This document shows positions 1 through 7,575 of a DNA stretch of 64,000 nt, in pieces. The stretch comes from CALNYS01 sp942490855. GTDB lineage: Bacteria > Planctomycetota > Phycisphaerae > Phycisphaerales > UBA1924. Location: contig CALNYS010000005.1 of NCBI GenBank assembly GCA_942490855.1, forward strand, positions 62,001 through 126,000. Reading direction: 5' to 3'. The notes beneath the pieces were generated by a model. That model saw nothing but the letters and a program-made list of their open reading frames with translations. It made no database searches and was not told the DNA's origin. How positions within the stretch are numbered: position 1 is the first letter of the stretch; each line of letters opens with the position of its first letter. Made by a program: the position numbers and the translations under genes.

Positions 1-142
1 GATGGGCCTCGTCCGCGGACGAGATACAAACGAGTTCGGTCGTGACCGTCACCCCGATCTCATCAGCGACCTCTCGGACGAGTTCGACCGCGGGCTTGGC
101 GTTCGGGCATCCCTCGAAGTAGACAACGCGCACATGCATCAT
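1..142 (-). CDS. Thioredoxin-like small protein, partial (runs off window)
   Basis: Reading the minus strand from an ATG-ATG pair at 142/139 gives MMHVRVVYFEGCPNAKPAVE and continues open to base 1. The opening beta strand followed by Y-F-E-G-C-P-N-x-K resembles small thioredoxin-fold proteins that sit beside metal-resistance genes; only one cysteine of the usual CxxC is present. A GAGAGGATCTC segment just upstream serves as ribosome binding site. The gene begins 9 bases after the csoR stop on the same strand, so the two probably form one transcript. The fold is inferred from a short fragment, and the C-terminal part lies outside the window. Confidence 0.5.
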   Translation of the reverse strand, partial: MMHVRVVYFEGCPNAKPAVELVREVADEIGVTVTTELVCISSADEAH

Positions 143-151
143 GAGATCCTC

Positions 152-454
152 TCAACTTCGTTTCAGCATGGACGACAGGGCCTTCATTGCCGTGTCGAAT
201 CGTTCATCGGCCTCGGCGGCACCACACTGCGTCAGGCACAGCCGCAGTTCGTGTTCGACCACCCGGACGGCTACCCGGTTCATCGCCGCCTTGACCGCAG
301 CGACTTGGGTGAGCAACTCGTCCGCGCAGCGCCTGTCCTCGACCATGCGTTTGACCGACCCGACATGGCCCTCGATCCGGCTGAGGGCGTTGACGAGCGA
401 CCGGACCTGTTCATCATCGAGATAGACCTGTTCCGTTGCGCGAGGAGTACTCAT
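152..454 (-). CDS. csoR: CsoR/FrmR-family metal-sensing transcriptional repressor
   Basis: A 100-residue all-alpha repressor of the CsoR/RcnR/FrmR family. These proteins bind DNA as apo-tetramers and release it on metal binding. Visible family features are the conserved R-I-E-G-H at 26-30 and candidate ligands C43, H68 and C73. The second Cys is five residues after the His rather than four as in classical CsoR, and aligning on the Cys puts E69 at the usual His position, so the metal site may be atypical. Start at 454 is chosen because the family homology begins there; the open frame extends further upstream without similarity. The gene is divergent from a Cu+ ATPase with a G/C-tract palindrome in between, which supports copper-responsive control of both. 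Confidence 0.82.
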   Translation of the reverse strand: MSTPRATEQVYLDDEQVRSLVNALSRIEGHVGSVKRMVEDRRCADELLTQVAAVKAAMNRVAVRVVEHELRLCLTQCGAAEADERFDTAMKALSSMLKRS

Positions 455-463
455 ACAAAGGAG

Positions 464-487
464 AATATCCCCCCGGGGGGGATTATT
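464..487. promoter_or_regulatory. Putative CsoR operator between csoR and copA
   Basis: A palindromic C6-G7 tract (469-481) flanked by AT-rich arms (AATAT on one side, ATTATT on the other) lies ten bases upstream of the csoR start and within the copA leader. CsoR-family repressors are known to bind AT-flanked G/C-tract inverted repeats, so this is the natural candidate operator for both divergent genes. The match is by pattern only. Confidence 0.6.
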
Positions 488-608
488 CCAAGCCGGCATC
501 ACTCGCTCAGAGATGCTCGTTCTCGTTTGGGTGGGACCTGGTCGCAAATGGCAGGAAGGCTGGTCTCTAAGGACGAATGGCCGTTCGTTCGGAAGGAGTT
601 TGGGTCCG

Positions 609-2975
609 ATGATTCGGAGTATTGATTCTCGAATAGACCCGGTCTGCGGCATGACGGTCGCCCCCGGTGACGAGGCTGCTCGCTTCGAGCACGATGGCAC
701 CGAGTACCTCTTCTGCTCGACGAGCTGTGCCGAGAAGTTCCGCGCCGATCCGCCCCGCTACCTGGAGAAGCAAGACGAGGGTGCGCACCACAGCGATCAC
801 TCCTGCTGCGATCACGAAGCGAAGGCCGACTCAGCAGCAAGGCGCGAAGGGCCCACGGACGCCATTTACACCTGCCCAATGCACCCCGAGGTCCGCCAGG
901 TCGGCCCCGGTGACTGCCCGAAGTGCGGCATGGCGCTCGAACCCATCGACGCGACCGCGGAGCAGGACGATACCGAGCTCCGCGACATGACCCGCCGATT
1001 CTGGGTCGCGACCGCCTTCACGGCGCCGCTTCTGGTCTACGTCATGGGCAACATGATCTTCGGGCATCCGTTCGAGTCGTGGATCGGTCCCGCCGCTGGT
1101 CAATGGGCCGAACTCGTACTGGCGACCCCGGTGGTGCTCTGGTGCGCGTGGCCGTTCTTCGTCCGGGGTGCCCGCTCGATCCGGGCCGTGCAGCCAAACA
1201 TGTGGACCCTGATCTCGATCGGGGTTGCGATCGCGTACGTCTTCAGCGTTGTTGCGACGATCGCGCCGGGCTTGTTCCCCGAAGCCCTGCGAGATGATGA
1301 TGGCCGCGTCGGCGTCTACTTCGAGGCGGCTGCCGTCATCGTCACGCTCGTGCTGCTCGGGCAGGTCATGGAGCTCCGTGCCCGACGTCAGACCGGCGGC
1401 GCTATCCGAGAACTCCTCGAACTCGCCCCACCCACCGCACGCCGCCTCTCTGACGATGGCAACGAGGAAGATGTGCCCGTCGAGGAACTCCGCCCGGACG
1501 ACCGGGTGCGCGTTCGCCCCGGCGACAAGGTCCCCATCGACGGCAGCGTCGTGGAAGGGCGTAGCACGGTCGATGAGTCCATGCTCACGGGCGAGCCGGT
1601 CCCCGTGGAGAAGAGTGGGGGCGACGAGGTCACCGGCGGCACCGTCAACAGGACCGGCTCTTTCGTCATGCAGGTGAGCCGGACCGGGGCAGAAACGACA
1701 CTCGCCCAGATCGTCCAGATGGTCGCCGACGCCCAGCGTTCTCGCGCACCGATCCAGCGCATCGCCGACGCGGTCGCGGCGTGGTTCGTTCCAGCCGTCG
1801 TCGTCGTCGCAATTATCGCCTTCTTCGTCTGGCTCCTCGTCGGGCCGTCGCCCGCGGTCAGCTACGCGCTCATTGCTGCGGTCTCCGTCCTCATCATCGC
1901 GTGTCCCTGCGCGCTCGGGCTCGCGACGCCCATGTCGATCATGGTCGCCGCGGGCCAAGGGGCCAAGCAGGGAGTGCTTGTCAAGAATGCCGCCGCGTTG
2001 GAAGCCTTCGAGAAGATCGACACTGTCGTTGTAGACAAGACCGGAACGCTCACGGAGGGCAAGCCCAAGCTGGTTGTCGTCGAGGTGCAGAGCGGATTCG
2101 ATGAGCATCGCGTCCTCGCGCTCATGGCGGCAGCAGAGCGAGGCTCGGAGCATCCCCTCGCGGAAGCCATCGTCGCCGGACTCGAAGACCGCACCGACCA
2201 CCGCTTCGATGCAACCGACTTTGACAGTCTCACCGGTAAGGGCATCGTCGCCACTGTTGACGGTGCGCGCGTCGCCATCGGCTCACCTGCCCTGATGAAC
2301 GACGAGGGCGTCGATGTGAGCGGGTTGGCTGACCAGGCCGACGAGCAACGCCGCAAGGGCGGCACCGCGATGTTCGCAGCGATCGACGGGCGGCTCGCGG
2401 CCCTACTCGCCGTCGCCGATCCCATCAAGGAGACCACCAAGGGGGCCATCGACGAACTCCACCGCAACGGCCTCACCGTCGTCATGCTGACGGGCGACAA
2501 CAGAACAACCGCCGAGGCGATCGCCGAGCAACTCGGCATCGACCGGGTCGAAGCCGAGGTCCTTCCTGAGCAGAAGGCGGAGGTCATCCGCAAGCTCCAA
2601 GAAGAGGGCCATCAGGTCGCCATGGCGGGCGACGGAGTCAACGACGCCCCGGCACTCGCCCAAGCCGACATCGGCGTCGCGATGGGGACGGGCGCGGGCG
2701 TCGCCATCGAGAGCGCCGCCATCACCCTCGTCGGCGGCGACCTGAACGGGCTCGTCAGGGCCCGCGAGTTGAGCCGTGCAACCATGCGGAACATCCGCCA
2801 GAACCTCTTCTTCGCGTTCGCCTACAACACCGCCGGCGTCCCGATCGCCGCCGGCGTGCTCTACCCCTTCTTCGGCGTCCTGCTCAGCCCGATGATCGCC
2901 GCCGCTGCGATGAGCTTCAGTTCGGTATCTGTGATTGGCAATGCGCTACGCTTGCGTGCTAAGAAGTTCAGTTGA
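609..2975 (+). CDS. copA: Copper-translocating P1B-type ATPase
   Basis: A 788-residue inner-membrane Cu+ efflux ATPase. In order: a YHS domain (about 9-51, D-P-V-C-G-M and F-C-S-T-S-C), a His/Cys-rich linker (60-69), a second small heavy-metal-binding module (about 88-113, Y-T-C-P-M-H-P then C-P-K-C-G-M), then the ATPase core. Core motifs are TGEP (327-330), the transmembrane CPC (432-434), the phosphorylated D476 in DKTGT, the SEHPLAEA His-Pro motif and GDGVND (674-679). Y-N in the seventh helix and M-S-x-S-S in the eighth fit the Cu+ (P1B-1) subgroup. The start at 609 is preferred over an in-frame ATG at 513 because an AAGGAG lies 11 bases before it and the YHS domain follows at once. Classical N-terminal CxxC copper domains are absent, replaced by YHS and the second module. 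Confidence 0.93.
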   Translation: MIRSIDSRIDPVCGMTVAPGDEAARFEHDGTEYLFCSTSCAEKFRADPPRYLEKQDEGAHHSDHSCCDHEAKADSAARREGPTDAIYTCPMHPEVRQVGPGDCPKCGMALEPIDATAEQDDTELRDMTRRFWVATAFTAPLLVYVMGNMIFGHPFESWIGPAAGQWAELVLATPVVLWCAWPFFVRGARSIRAVQPNMWTLISIGVAIAYVFSVVATIAPGLFPEALRDDDGRVGVYFEAAAVIVTLVLLGQVMELRARRQTGGAIRELLELAPPTARRLSDDGNEEDVPVEELRPDDRVRVRPGDKVPIDGSVVEGRSTVDESMLTGEPVPVEKSGGDEVTGGTVNRTGSFVMQVSRTGAETTLAQIVQMVADAQRSRAPIQRIADAVAAWFVPAVVVVAIIAFFVWLLVGPSPAVSYALIAAVSVLIIACPCALGLATPMSIMVAAGQGAKQGVLVKNAAALEAFEKIDTVVVDKTGTLTEGKPKLVVVEVQSGFDEHRVLALMAAAERGSEHPLAEAIVAGLEDRTDHRFDATDFDSLTGKGIVATVDGARVAIGSPALMNDEGVDVSGLADQADEQRRKGGTAMFAAIDGRLAALLAVADPIKETTKGAIDELHRNGLTVVMLTGDNRTTAEAIAEQLGIDRVEAEVLPEQKAEVIRKLQEEGHQVAMAGDGVNDAPALAQADIGVAMGTGAGVAIESAAITLVGGDLNGLVRARELSRATMRNIRQNLFFAFAYNTAGVPIAAGVLYPFFGVLLSPMIAAAAMSFSSVSVIGNALRLRAKKFS

Positions 2976-3161
2976 CTTTTTAGCATCAATGAGACGCTCA
3001 TCTAGGGTGCACGCGAAGTAGTCGATTCGCTGCCGAAACCGATCGTGCCTAGCTTTGTACGCAGGCCCCCTAGGCTAGTGGGGGCAGTCCAGTACATGAA
3101 TCGGCACATGCCAGTACCGGGGCCCCGTGAGGAACATCGTCGGAGTGCAATCGCTATTGCT

Positions 3162-3596
3162 CTACGGCATCATTGCGCTGTCGTGAGGCAATGGCATCGG
3201 ACACTTCTCTGGCCTGAGAAGCCCGATGACGACGTGCTGTCTCTTTGGGTCCGTTTGGGTCATGGTTGGTATCCAGCTCCATGCCTGAGTGCTCCCGTCT
3301 TCAAAGAGCATTAGCTGCACGAGGGCATCATCAGGGTTCAGGGCACTGGCAATAGTGAATAAGTCGCACGGCTTATTGAGCCGGATCGTACTTCTCCAAA
3401 ACACCTCGTGTTGATCGCCGAGAAAGTCGGGATCATCCGACACCTCGACTGTCCAATTCCGAAACGCGCTGCGATAAAGCATGCAGTCCTCCTTGACTTG
3501 CTTCTGTCCAAGTATATCCGGATAGCCGTATTTCGATTTCAACACACGGTGCCAAACGACTCTGTCCGGTCTATTGAGCCTAGGCACTTTTGACAC
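3162..3596 (-). CDS. Hypothetical protein, 144 aa
   Basis: I do not recognise a family. The predicted protein has no signal peptide or membrane segment and has a natural-looking composition, with scattered Trp and many acidic residues (for example W-T-V-E-V-S-D-D-P-D-F). Base composition is clearly less GC-rich than copA or the repeat genes, hinting at a different origin. It stands alone: copA ends 186 bases away on the other strand and the next gene lies beyond a terminator-like hairpin. Because it lacks a recognised domain and its codon bias is weak, it could be a chance ORF. Confidence 0.45.
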   Translation of the reverse strand: MSKVPRLNRPDRVVWHRVLKSKYGYPDILGQKQVKEDCMLYRSAFRNWTVEVSDDPDFLGDQHEVFWRSTIRLNKPCDLFTIASALNPDDALVQLMLFEDGSTQAWSWIPTMTQTDPKRQHVVIGLLRPEKCPMPLPHDSAMMP

Positions 3597-3698
3597 ATCC
3601 GAATCTACGGGTTTTGGAGCCTAATCACTCATTTGCAGCGCGACCGATCCAGCTCGATCGGACACTTCGGACAACGCCGAACACCCCCGACATCTGTT

Positions 3699-3768
3699 GG
3701 GGGCCATATGAGGCCCCCGCTACTTTCGATTTCAAAGGGACTTGCGAGACATCGCGGGTCCCTTTTTT
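3699..3768 (+). terminator. Tandem hairpins ending in a T-run (plus-strand intrinsic terminator)
   Basis: A first hairpin (3699-3705 GGGGGCC, 3712-3718 GGCCCCC, six-base loop) is followed by a 13-bp stem with a GACA loop (3735-3747 and 3752-3764, two GU pairs) and an uninterrupted T tract. The second hairpin is nearly the same as the terminator at 10041-10074. It is oriented for plus-strand transcription although both flanking genes are on the minus strand, so it would stop copA read-through or an unannotated RNA. Confidence 0.6.
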
Positions 3769-3864
3769 CGTGCGCGTGGTGGGCGATGTCACCCAACGTG
3801 TCACACGCGACAGGCGCTCCGAGGATCGAGTCGCGCGGCGTCGCGGTATTCAACGCTTATTCAC

Positions 3865-6800
3865 TTAGTCGCACCCGCTGCCCCATGCCGCGAGCAGGAT
3901 GGCGAGGTCGGCGCTGTCTGTGACCAGGTCGCCGTTGAGGTCGGCGGTCATGCTTGCCCACGCTGCGAGGAGGATGGCCAGGTCCGCGCTGTCCACGCAC
4001 CCGTCGCCGCTGAAGTCCGCGGGGTTGGGCGCCACGGGATCTCCAGCGCCGAAGACGACGTACGCCTCACCGCTGAACATGCCGTTCGGGCTGGCCGCGT
4101 ACGCGCCGATGATCACATCGTCCACGCCGTCGCCGTTGACGTCGCCCACGCCCGACACCGACCACCCGCAGCGGTCACCGGCATCGATCCCTCTGAATGT
4201 CCGACCGTTCGCACCGTCGAGCGAGGCGAGTTCGAGCGCCCCGCTCGCGCCGATCCCGACAGCGCCGTAGACGATGTAGCTGTCCCCGGTATTAGAACCG
4301 CTCGAAGCGCCGCCGGACGCCCCGATGATCAGGTCGTCCACGCCGTCGCTGTTCACGTCGCCGGCCGCCGACACGGATTGCCCACTGAAGTTGGACGCCG
4401 TCACCCCGTTGAGGACAAAGCCGTTGGCCCCGTTCAGGGCGGAGAGTTCGATGGTTCCGGTGCTCCCGACGCCCGCGCCGCCGAAGACGACATAGCTCTG
4501 CCCGCTGGCCCCGCCGTTGGGGTCTGCGGAGAACGCGCCGATGAGCAGGTCGTCGGCGCCATCGCCGTTGATATCGCCCGCGTTGGAAACTGAATCCCCG
4601 CTCGCGTCCCCGGTGTTGATCCCGTTGATCGCGAAGCCGTTGGTCCCGTTGAGCGTCGAAAGGGCGAGCGTCCCGCCCGCACCGACCCCGGCGCCGCCGA
4701 AGACGACATAGCTCTGCCCGCTGCCTCCGCCGTTGGGGTCTGCGGCGAACGCCCCGATGATCACGTCGTCTACGCCGTCGCCGTTGATGTCGCCGGCGCA
4801 GGACACCGAGCTCCCGCAGTTATCGCCGGCGTTGATCCCGGTGATGGCGAAGCCGTTGGTCCCGTTCAGGCCAGTGAGATCAATAATACCGATGGCCTCG
4901 ATGCCCGCGCCTCCGAACACCACATAGCTCGCACCGGCGCCGTTGGCGCCGCTCGCGCCGATGAGCAGGTCGGGCACGCCGTCGCCGTTGAGATCACCCG
5001 CGGAGGAAACCGATCGCCCGCAATAATCACCCGCGGCGATGCCGTTGAACGCCGTGTTCGAGAAACTCGTCGTGTCGGTGCCGTAGATGATCACTGCCGC
5101 TCCGCCGTTTACCCCGCTGCCCGAGGCGCCCGGGATGCCGACGGCGATGTCATCCAAGCCATCCTCATTGATATCCCCGAGAGGAGAAACCGATGAAGCG
5201 AGGCCCTGCCCGTCCGCGCTGCCAACCACTCTCAGGCCGGTCGTGTAGTTGACAAGAGCAGTCAGTTCGAACGCCCCGGTCTCGCCGAGGTCTGGGGCGC
5301 CGAAGATCACGTTGATTTCACCGTTCCCGGTGTGTCCATTGCCGCTGGCGTTCCTGGCCCCGACGAGTATGTCGTCGATGCCGTCGCCGTTAAAGTCGCC
5401 CGCGCCAGAGACCGCATGGCCGGCAAGGTCCAAGGCTTCTTGCCCGTTGATCACGAAGCCGTTGGAGCCGTTCAGGCTCCGCAGCGGGAAGATCGCGGGG
5501 TCCGCGATGCCGAAGACCACGTAGCTCTCGCCGGTGGCAAAGCCGTTCGGAGAGCCGCCGATCGCTCCGATGACGAGATCGTCAACGCCGTCGCCGTTGA
5601 TGTCCCCGGCCGAGGAAACCGATATTCCGCTGCGGTCGTAGTCGTCGATGCCGCTCAGGGCGAAGCCGTTGGCGCCGTTGAGTGCCGAGAGCTCGATAAC
5701 GCCGGCGCTCCCCACGCCCGGTGCGCCGAAGACCACGTAGCTCTCGCCGGAGAGATGGCCGTTCGGGTCGGCGTAGCGCGCTCCGATGATGAGATCATCA
5801 ATCCCGTCGCCGTTGACGTCCCCGGCCGAGGAAACCGAACACCCGCTGTAGTCGTTCGCGTTGACGCCGTTCAGGACGAACCCGTTGGCTCCGTTGAGGG
5901 ACGACAGGTTGATGGCGCCCGTGCTCCCGACCCCAGCGCCGCCGAAGACCACGTAGCTCTCGCCCGATCTATTACCGTTTGGGTCGGCGAAAAACGCCCC
6001 GATGATGAGATCATCCACGCCGTCGCTGTTGACGTCGCCGGCCGAGGAGACCGAGACCCCGCTGCGGTCGCTCGTGTCCACGCCGTTGAGGACGAACCCG
6101 TTGGCGCCGTTGAGTGTGGAGAGCTCGATAACGCCGGAGCTTCCCACACCCGCGCCTCCGAAGACCACATAGCTCTCACCAGAACTACCACCGTTCGGGT
6201 CGGCGCCGTCCGCGCCGACGATGATGTCGTCCACGCCGTCGCCGTTGACGTCGCCGGCCGAGGAGACCGAGAACCCGCTGAAGTCGCCCGGGCCGATGCC
6301 TCGCAAGACGAACCCGTTGTCTCCGTGGAGTGCCGAGAGGTCGATGCCGCCGGTGCTCCCGACGCCCGGGCCGCCGAAGACGACGTAGCTCTCGCCAGAA
6401 TTACCACCGTTCGTGTCGGCGCCGTACGCCCCGATGATGAGATCGTCCACGCCGTCGCCATTGACGTCGCCGGCCGAGGAGACGGAGAACCCGCTGAAGT
6501 CGCTCCCGGCCACGCCGTCGAGGACGAACCCGTTGGCGCCGTTGAGCGTGGAGAGCTCGAGAACGCCGGAGCTTCCCACGCCCGCGCCGCCGAAGACGAC
6601 GTAGCTCTCGCCCGACTCAGCAAGGTTCGGGTCGGCGAAGTGCGCCCCGATGATGAGATCGTCCACGCCGTCGCCGTTGACGTCGCCGGCCGAGGAGACC
6701 GAGATCCCGCATCGGTCGTTCTCGTCGATGCCGCGCAAGACGAATCCGTTGGCGCCGTTGAGTGCCGAGAGCTCGATAGCGCCGGAGCTTCCCACGCCCG

Positions 6801-7080
6801 GGCCGCCGAAGACCACATAGCACTCACCAGAATTGCCACCGTTCGGGTCGGCCAAGGCCGCCCCGATGATGAGATCATCCACGCCGTCGCCGTTGACGTC
6901 GCCGGCCGAGGAGACCGAGTTCCCGCTGAAGTCGCTTATGTCCACGCCGTTGAGGACGAATCCGTTGGAGCCGTCGAGGGAGGAGAGCTCGAACGAGGCG
7001 GGGAAGCCGCCCGCGAGAGCCTGGGTTGACCCGGCAAAAGCGGCAAGCAGGGCGGCTTGGGGGAAGATACGGGTTTTCAT
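3865..7080 (-). CDS. Secreted FG-GAP (integrin-type beta-propeller) protein with dockerin-like tail
   Basis: About 1071 residues. A signal peptide (MKTRIFPQAALLAAFAGSTQ then A-L-A) precedes 14 tandem FG-GAP repeats of about 72 residues. Each repeat carries a Ca-binding D-x-N-x-D-G-x-x-D and a closing S-Y-V-V-F-G. Between repeats 7 and 8 the linker changes from G-A-G-V-G-S-type to ADPAIFPLRSLNG, dividing the array 7+7. The C terminus has two dockerin-like Ca-binding segments, each ending in A-D-L-A-I-L-L-A-A-W. Start at 7080 is chosen over a GTG at 7095 because the paralogue at 13156-16434 begins at the same Met and a GAGGA lies upstream. It is probably exported and surface-attached; the ligand is unknown. 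The 216-bp DNA repeats are similar enough to recombine. Confidence 0.85.
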   Translation of the reverse strand: MKTRIFPQAALLAAFAGSTQALAGGFPASFELSSLDGSNGFVLNGVDISDFSGNSVSSAGDVNGDGVDDLIIGAALADPNGGNSGECYVVFGGPGVGSSGAIELSALNGANGFVLRGIDENDRCGISVSSAGDVNGDGVDDLIIGAHFADPNLAESGESYVVFGGAGVGSSGVLELSTLNGANGFVLDGVAGSDFSGFSVSSAGDVNGDGVDDLIIGAYGADTNGGNSGESYVVFGGPGVGSTGGIDLSALHGDNGFVLRGIGPGDFSGFSVSSAGDVNGDGVDDIIVGADGADPNGGSSGESYVVFGGAGVGSSGVIELSTLNGANGFVLNGVDTSDRSGVSVSSAGDVNSDGVDDLIIGAFFADPNGNRSGESYVVFGGAGVGSTGAINLSSLNGANGFVLNGVNANDYSGCSVSSAGDVNGDGIDDLIIGARYADPNGHLSGESYVVFGAPGVGSAGVIELSALNGANGFALSGIDDYDRSGISVSSAGDINGDGVDDLVIGAIGGSPNGFATGESYVVFGIADPAIFPLRSLNGSNGFVINGQEALDLAGHAVSGAGDFNGDGIDDILVGARNASGNGHTGNGEINVIFGAPDLGETGAFELTALVNYTTGLRVVGSADGQGLASSVSPLGDINEDGLDDIAVGIPGASGSGVNGGAAVIIYGTDTTSFSNTAFNGIAAGDYCGRSVSSAGDLNGDGVPDLLIGASGANGAGASYVVFGGAGIEAIGIIDLTGLNGTNGFAITGINAGDNCGSSVSCAGDINGDGVDDVIIGAFAADPNGGGSGQSYVVFGGAGVGAGGTLALSTLNGTNGFAINGINTGDASGDSVSNAGDINGDGADDLLIGAFSADPNGGASGQSYVVFGGAGVGSTGTIELSALNGANGFVLNGVTASNFSGQSVSAAGDVNSDGVDDLIIGASGGASSGSNTGDSYIVYGAVGIGASGALELASLDGANGRTFRGIDAGDRCGWSVSGVGDVNGDGVDDVIIGAYAASPNGMFSGEAYVVFGAGDPVAPNPADFSGDGCVDSADLAILLAAWASMTADLNGDLVTDSADLAILLAAWGSGCD

Positions 7081-7575
7081 CTGGGGAGTCCTCACGGTTT
7101 GGCGGTGTTGAACTCTACCTCACGCAAGGGAGCCGCACCAAAACAAAACTCTGCGTCATCACCCACCCCGACACGCCGTGTAGGAACAGCCGTTGCGGTA
7201 CCGAACTCCTTGAGCACTGCCGATGCTGGAGCACCCGGGGCGAACCCGCCGTCCTCCGCTCGCGCGACGCGGTGTTGTTTGGAGCGGATCACATCGCTCG
7301 GCGCCGCTCGCGGCTGCGTTCATCGTCTTGCCGATAACTCGTAGCGAAATCAGTCTGGTGAGCACGCGAAGGCCGTCATTATAGTCAGGCGGGCAACGTC
7401 CTCATAAGGCCATCACGCGACGGGGTTCCTACACAGGATTCCTCCTTGCGCACGACGGGATTCGTGCATTACCGTGTACTGTGGAGGCCATGATGGACGA
7501 GAGCGGGGCCAGACGTCGGCCCCTGACACGAGAGCCATCGACGGTCGCGCTGACCTACGAGGGGGGACAACGAGA
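7081..7575. other. Intergenic region between divergent secreted-protein genes
   Basis: About 500 bases separating the FG-GAP gene (minus) from the protease gene (plus). It must hold both promoters. No open frame in it shows recognisable similarity and no RNA gene was seen; a 10-bp pair of inverted words (GTGTAGGAAC near 7180 and GTTCCTACAC near 7425) is too far apart to interpret. Confidence 0.4.

Noticed and set aside
513..608. Upstream ATG at 513 as the CopA start
   Set aside because: The extra 32 residues show no domain, and a good AAGGAG precedes the ATG at 609.
5332..7029. Long plus-strand frame of 565 codons
   Set aside because: It is the antisense shadow of the FG-GAP repeat gene; its repeats mirror the 216-bp coding repeats and codon bias is wrong.
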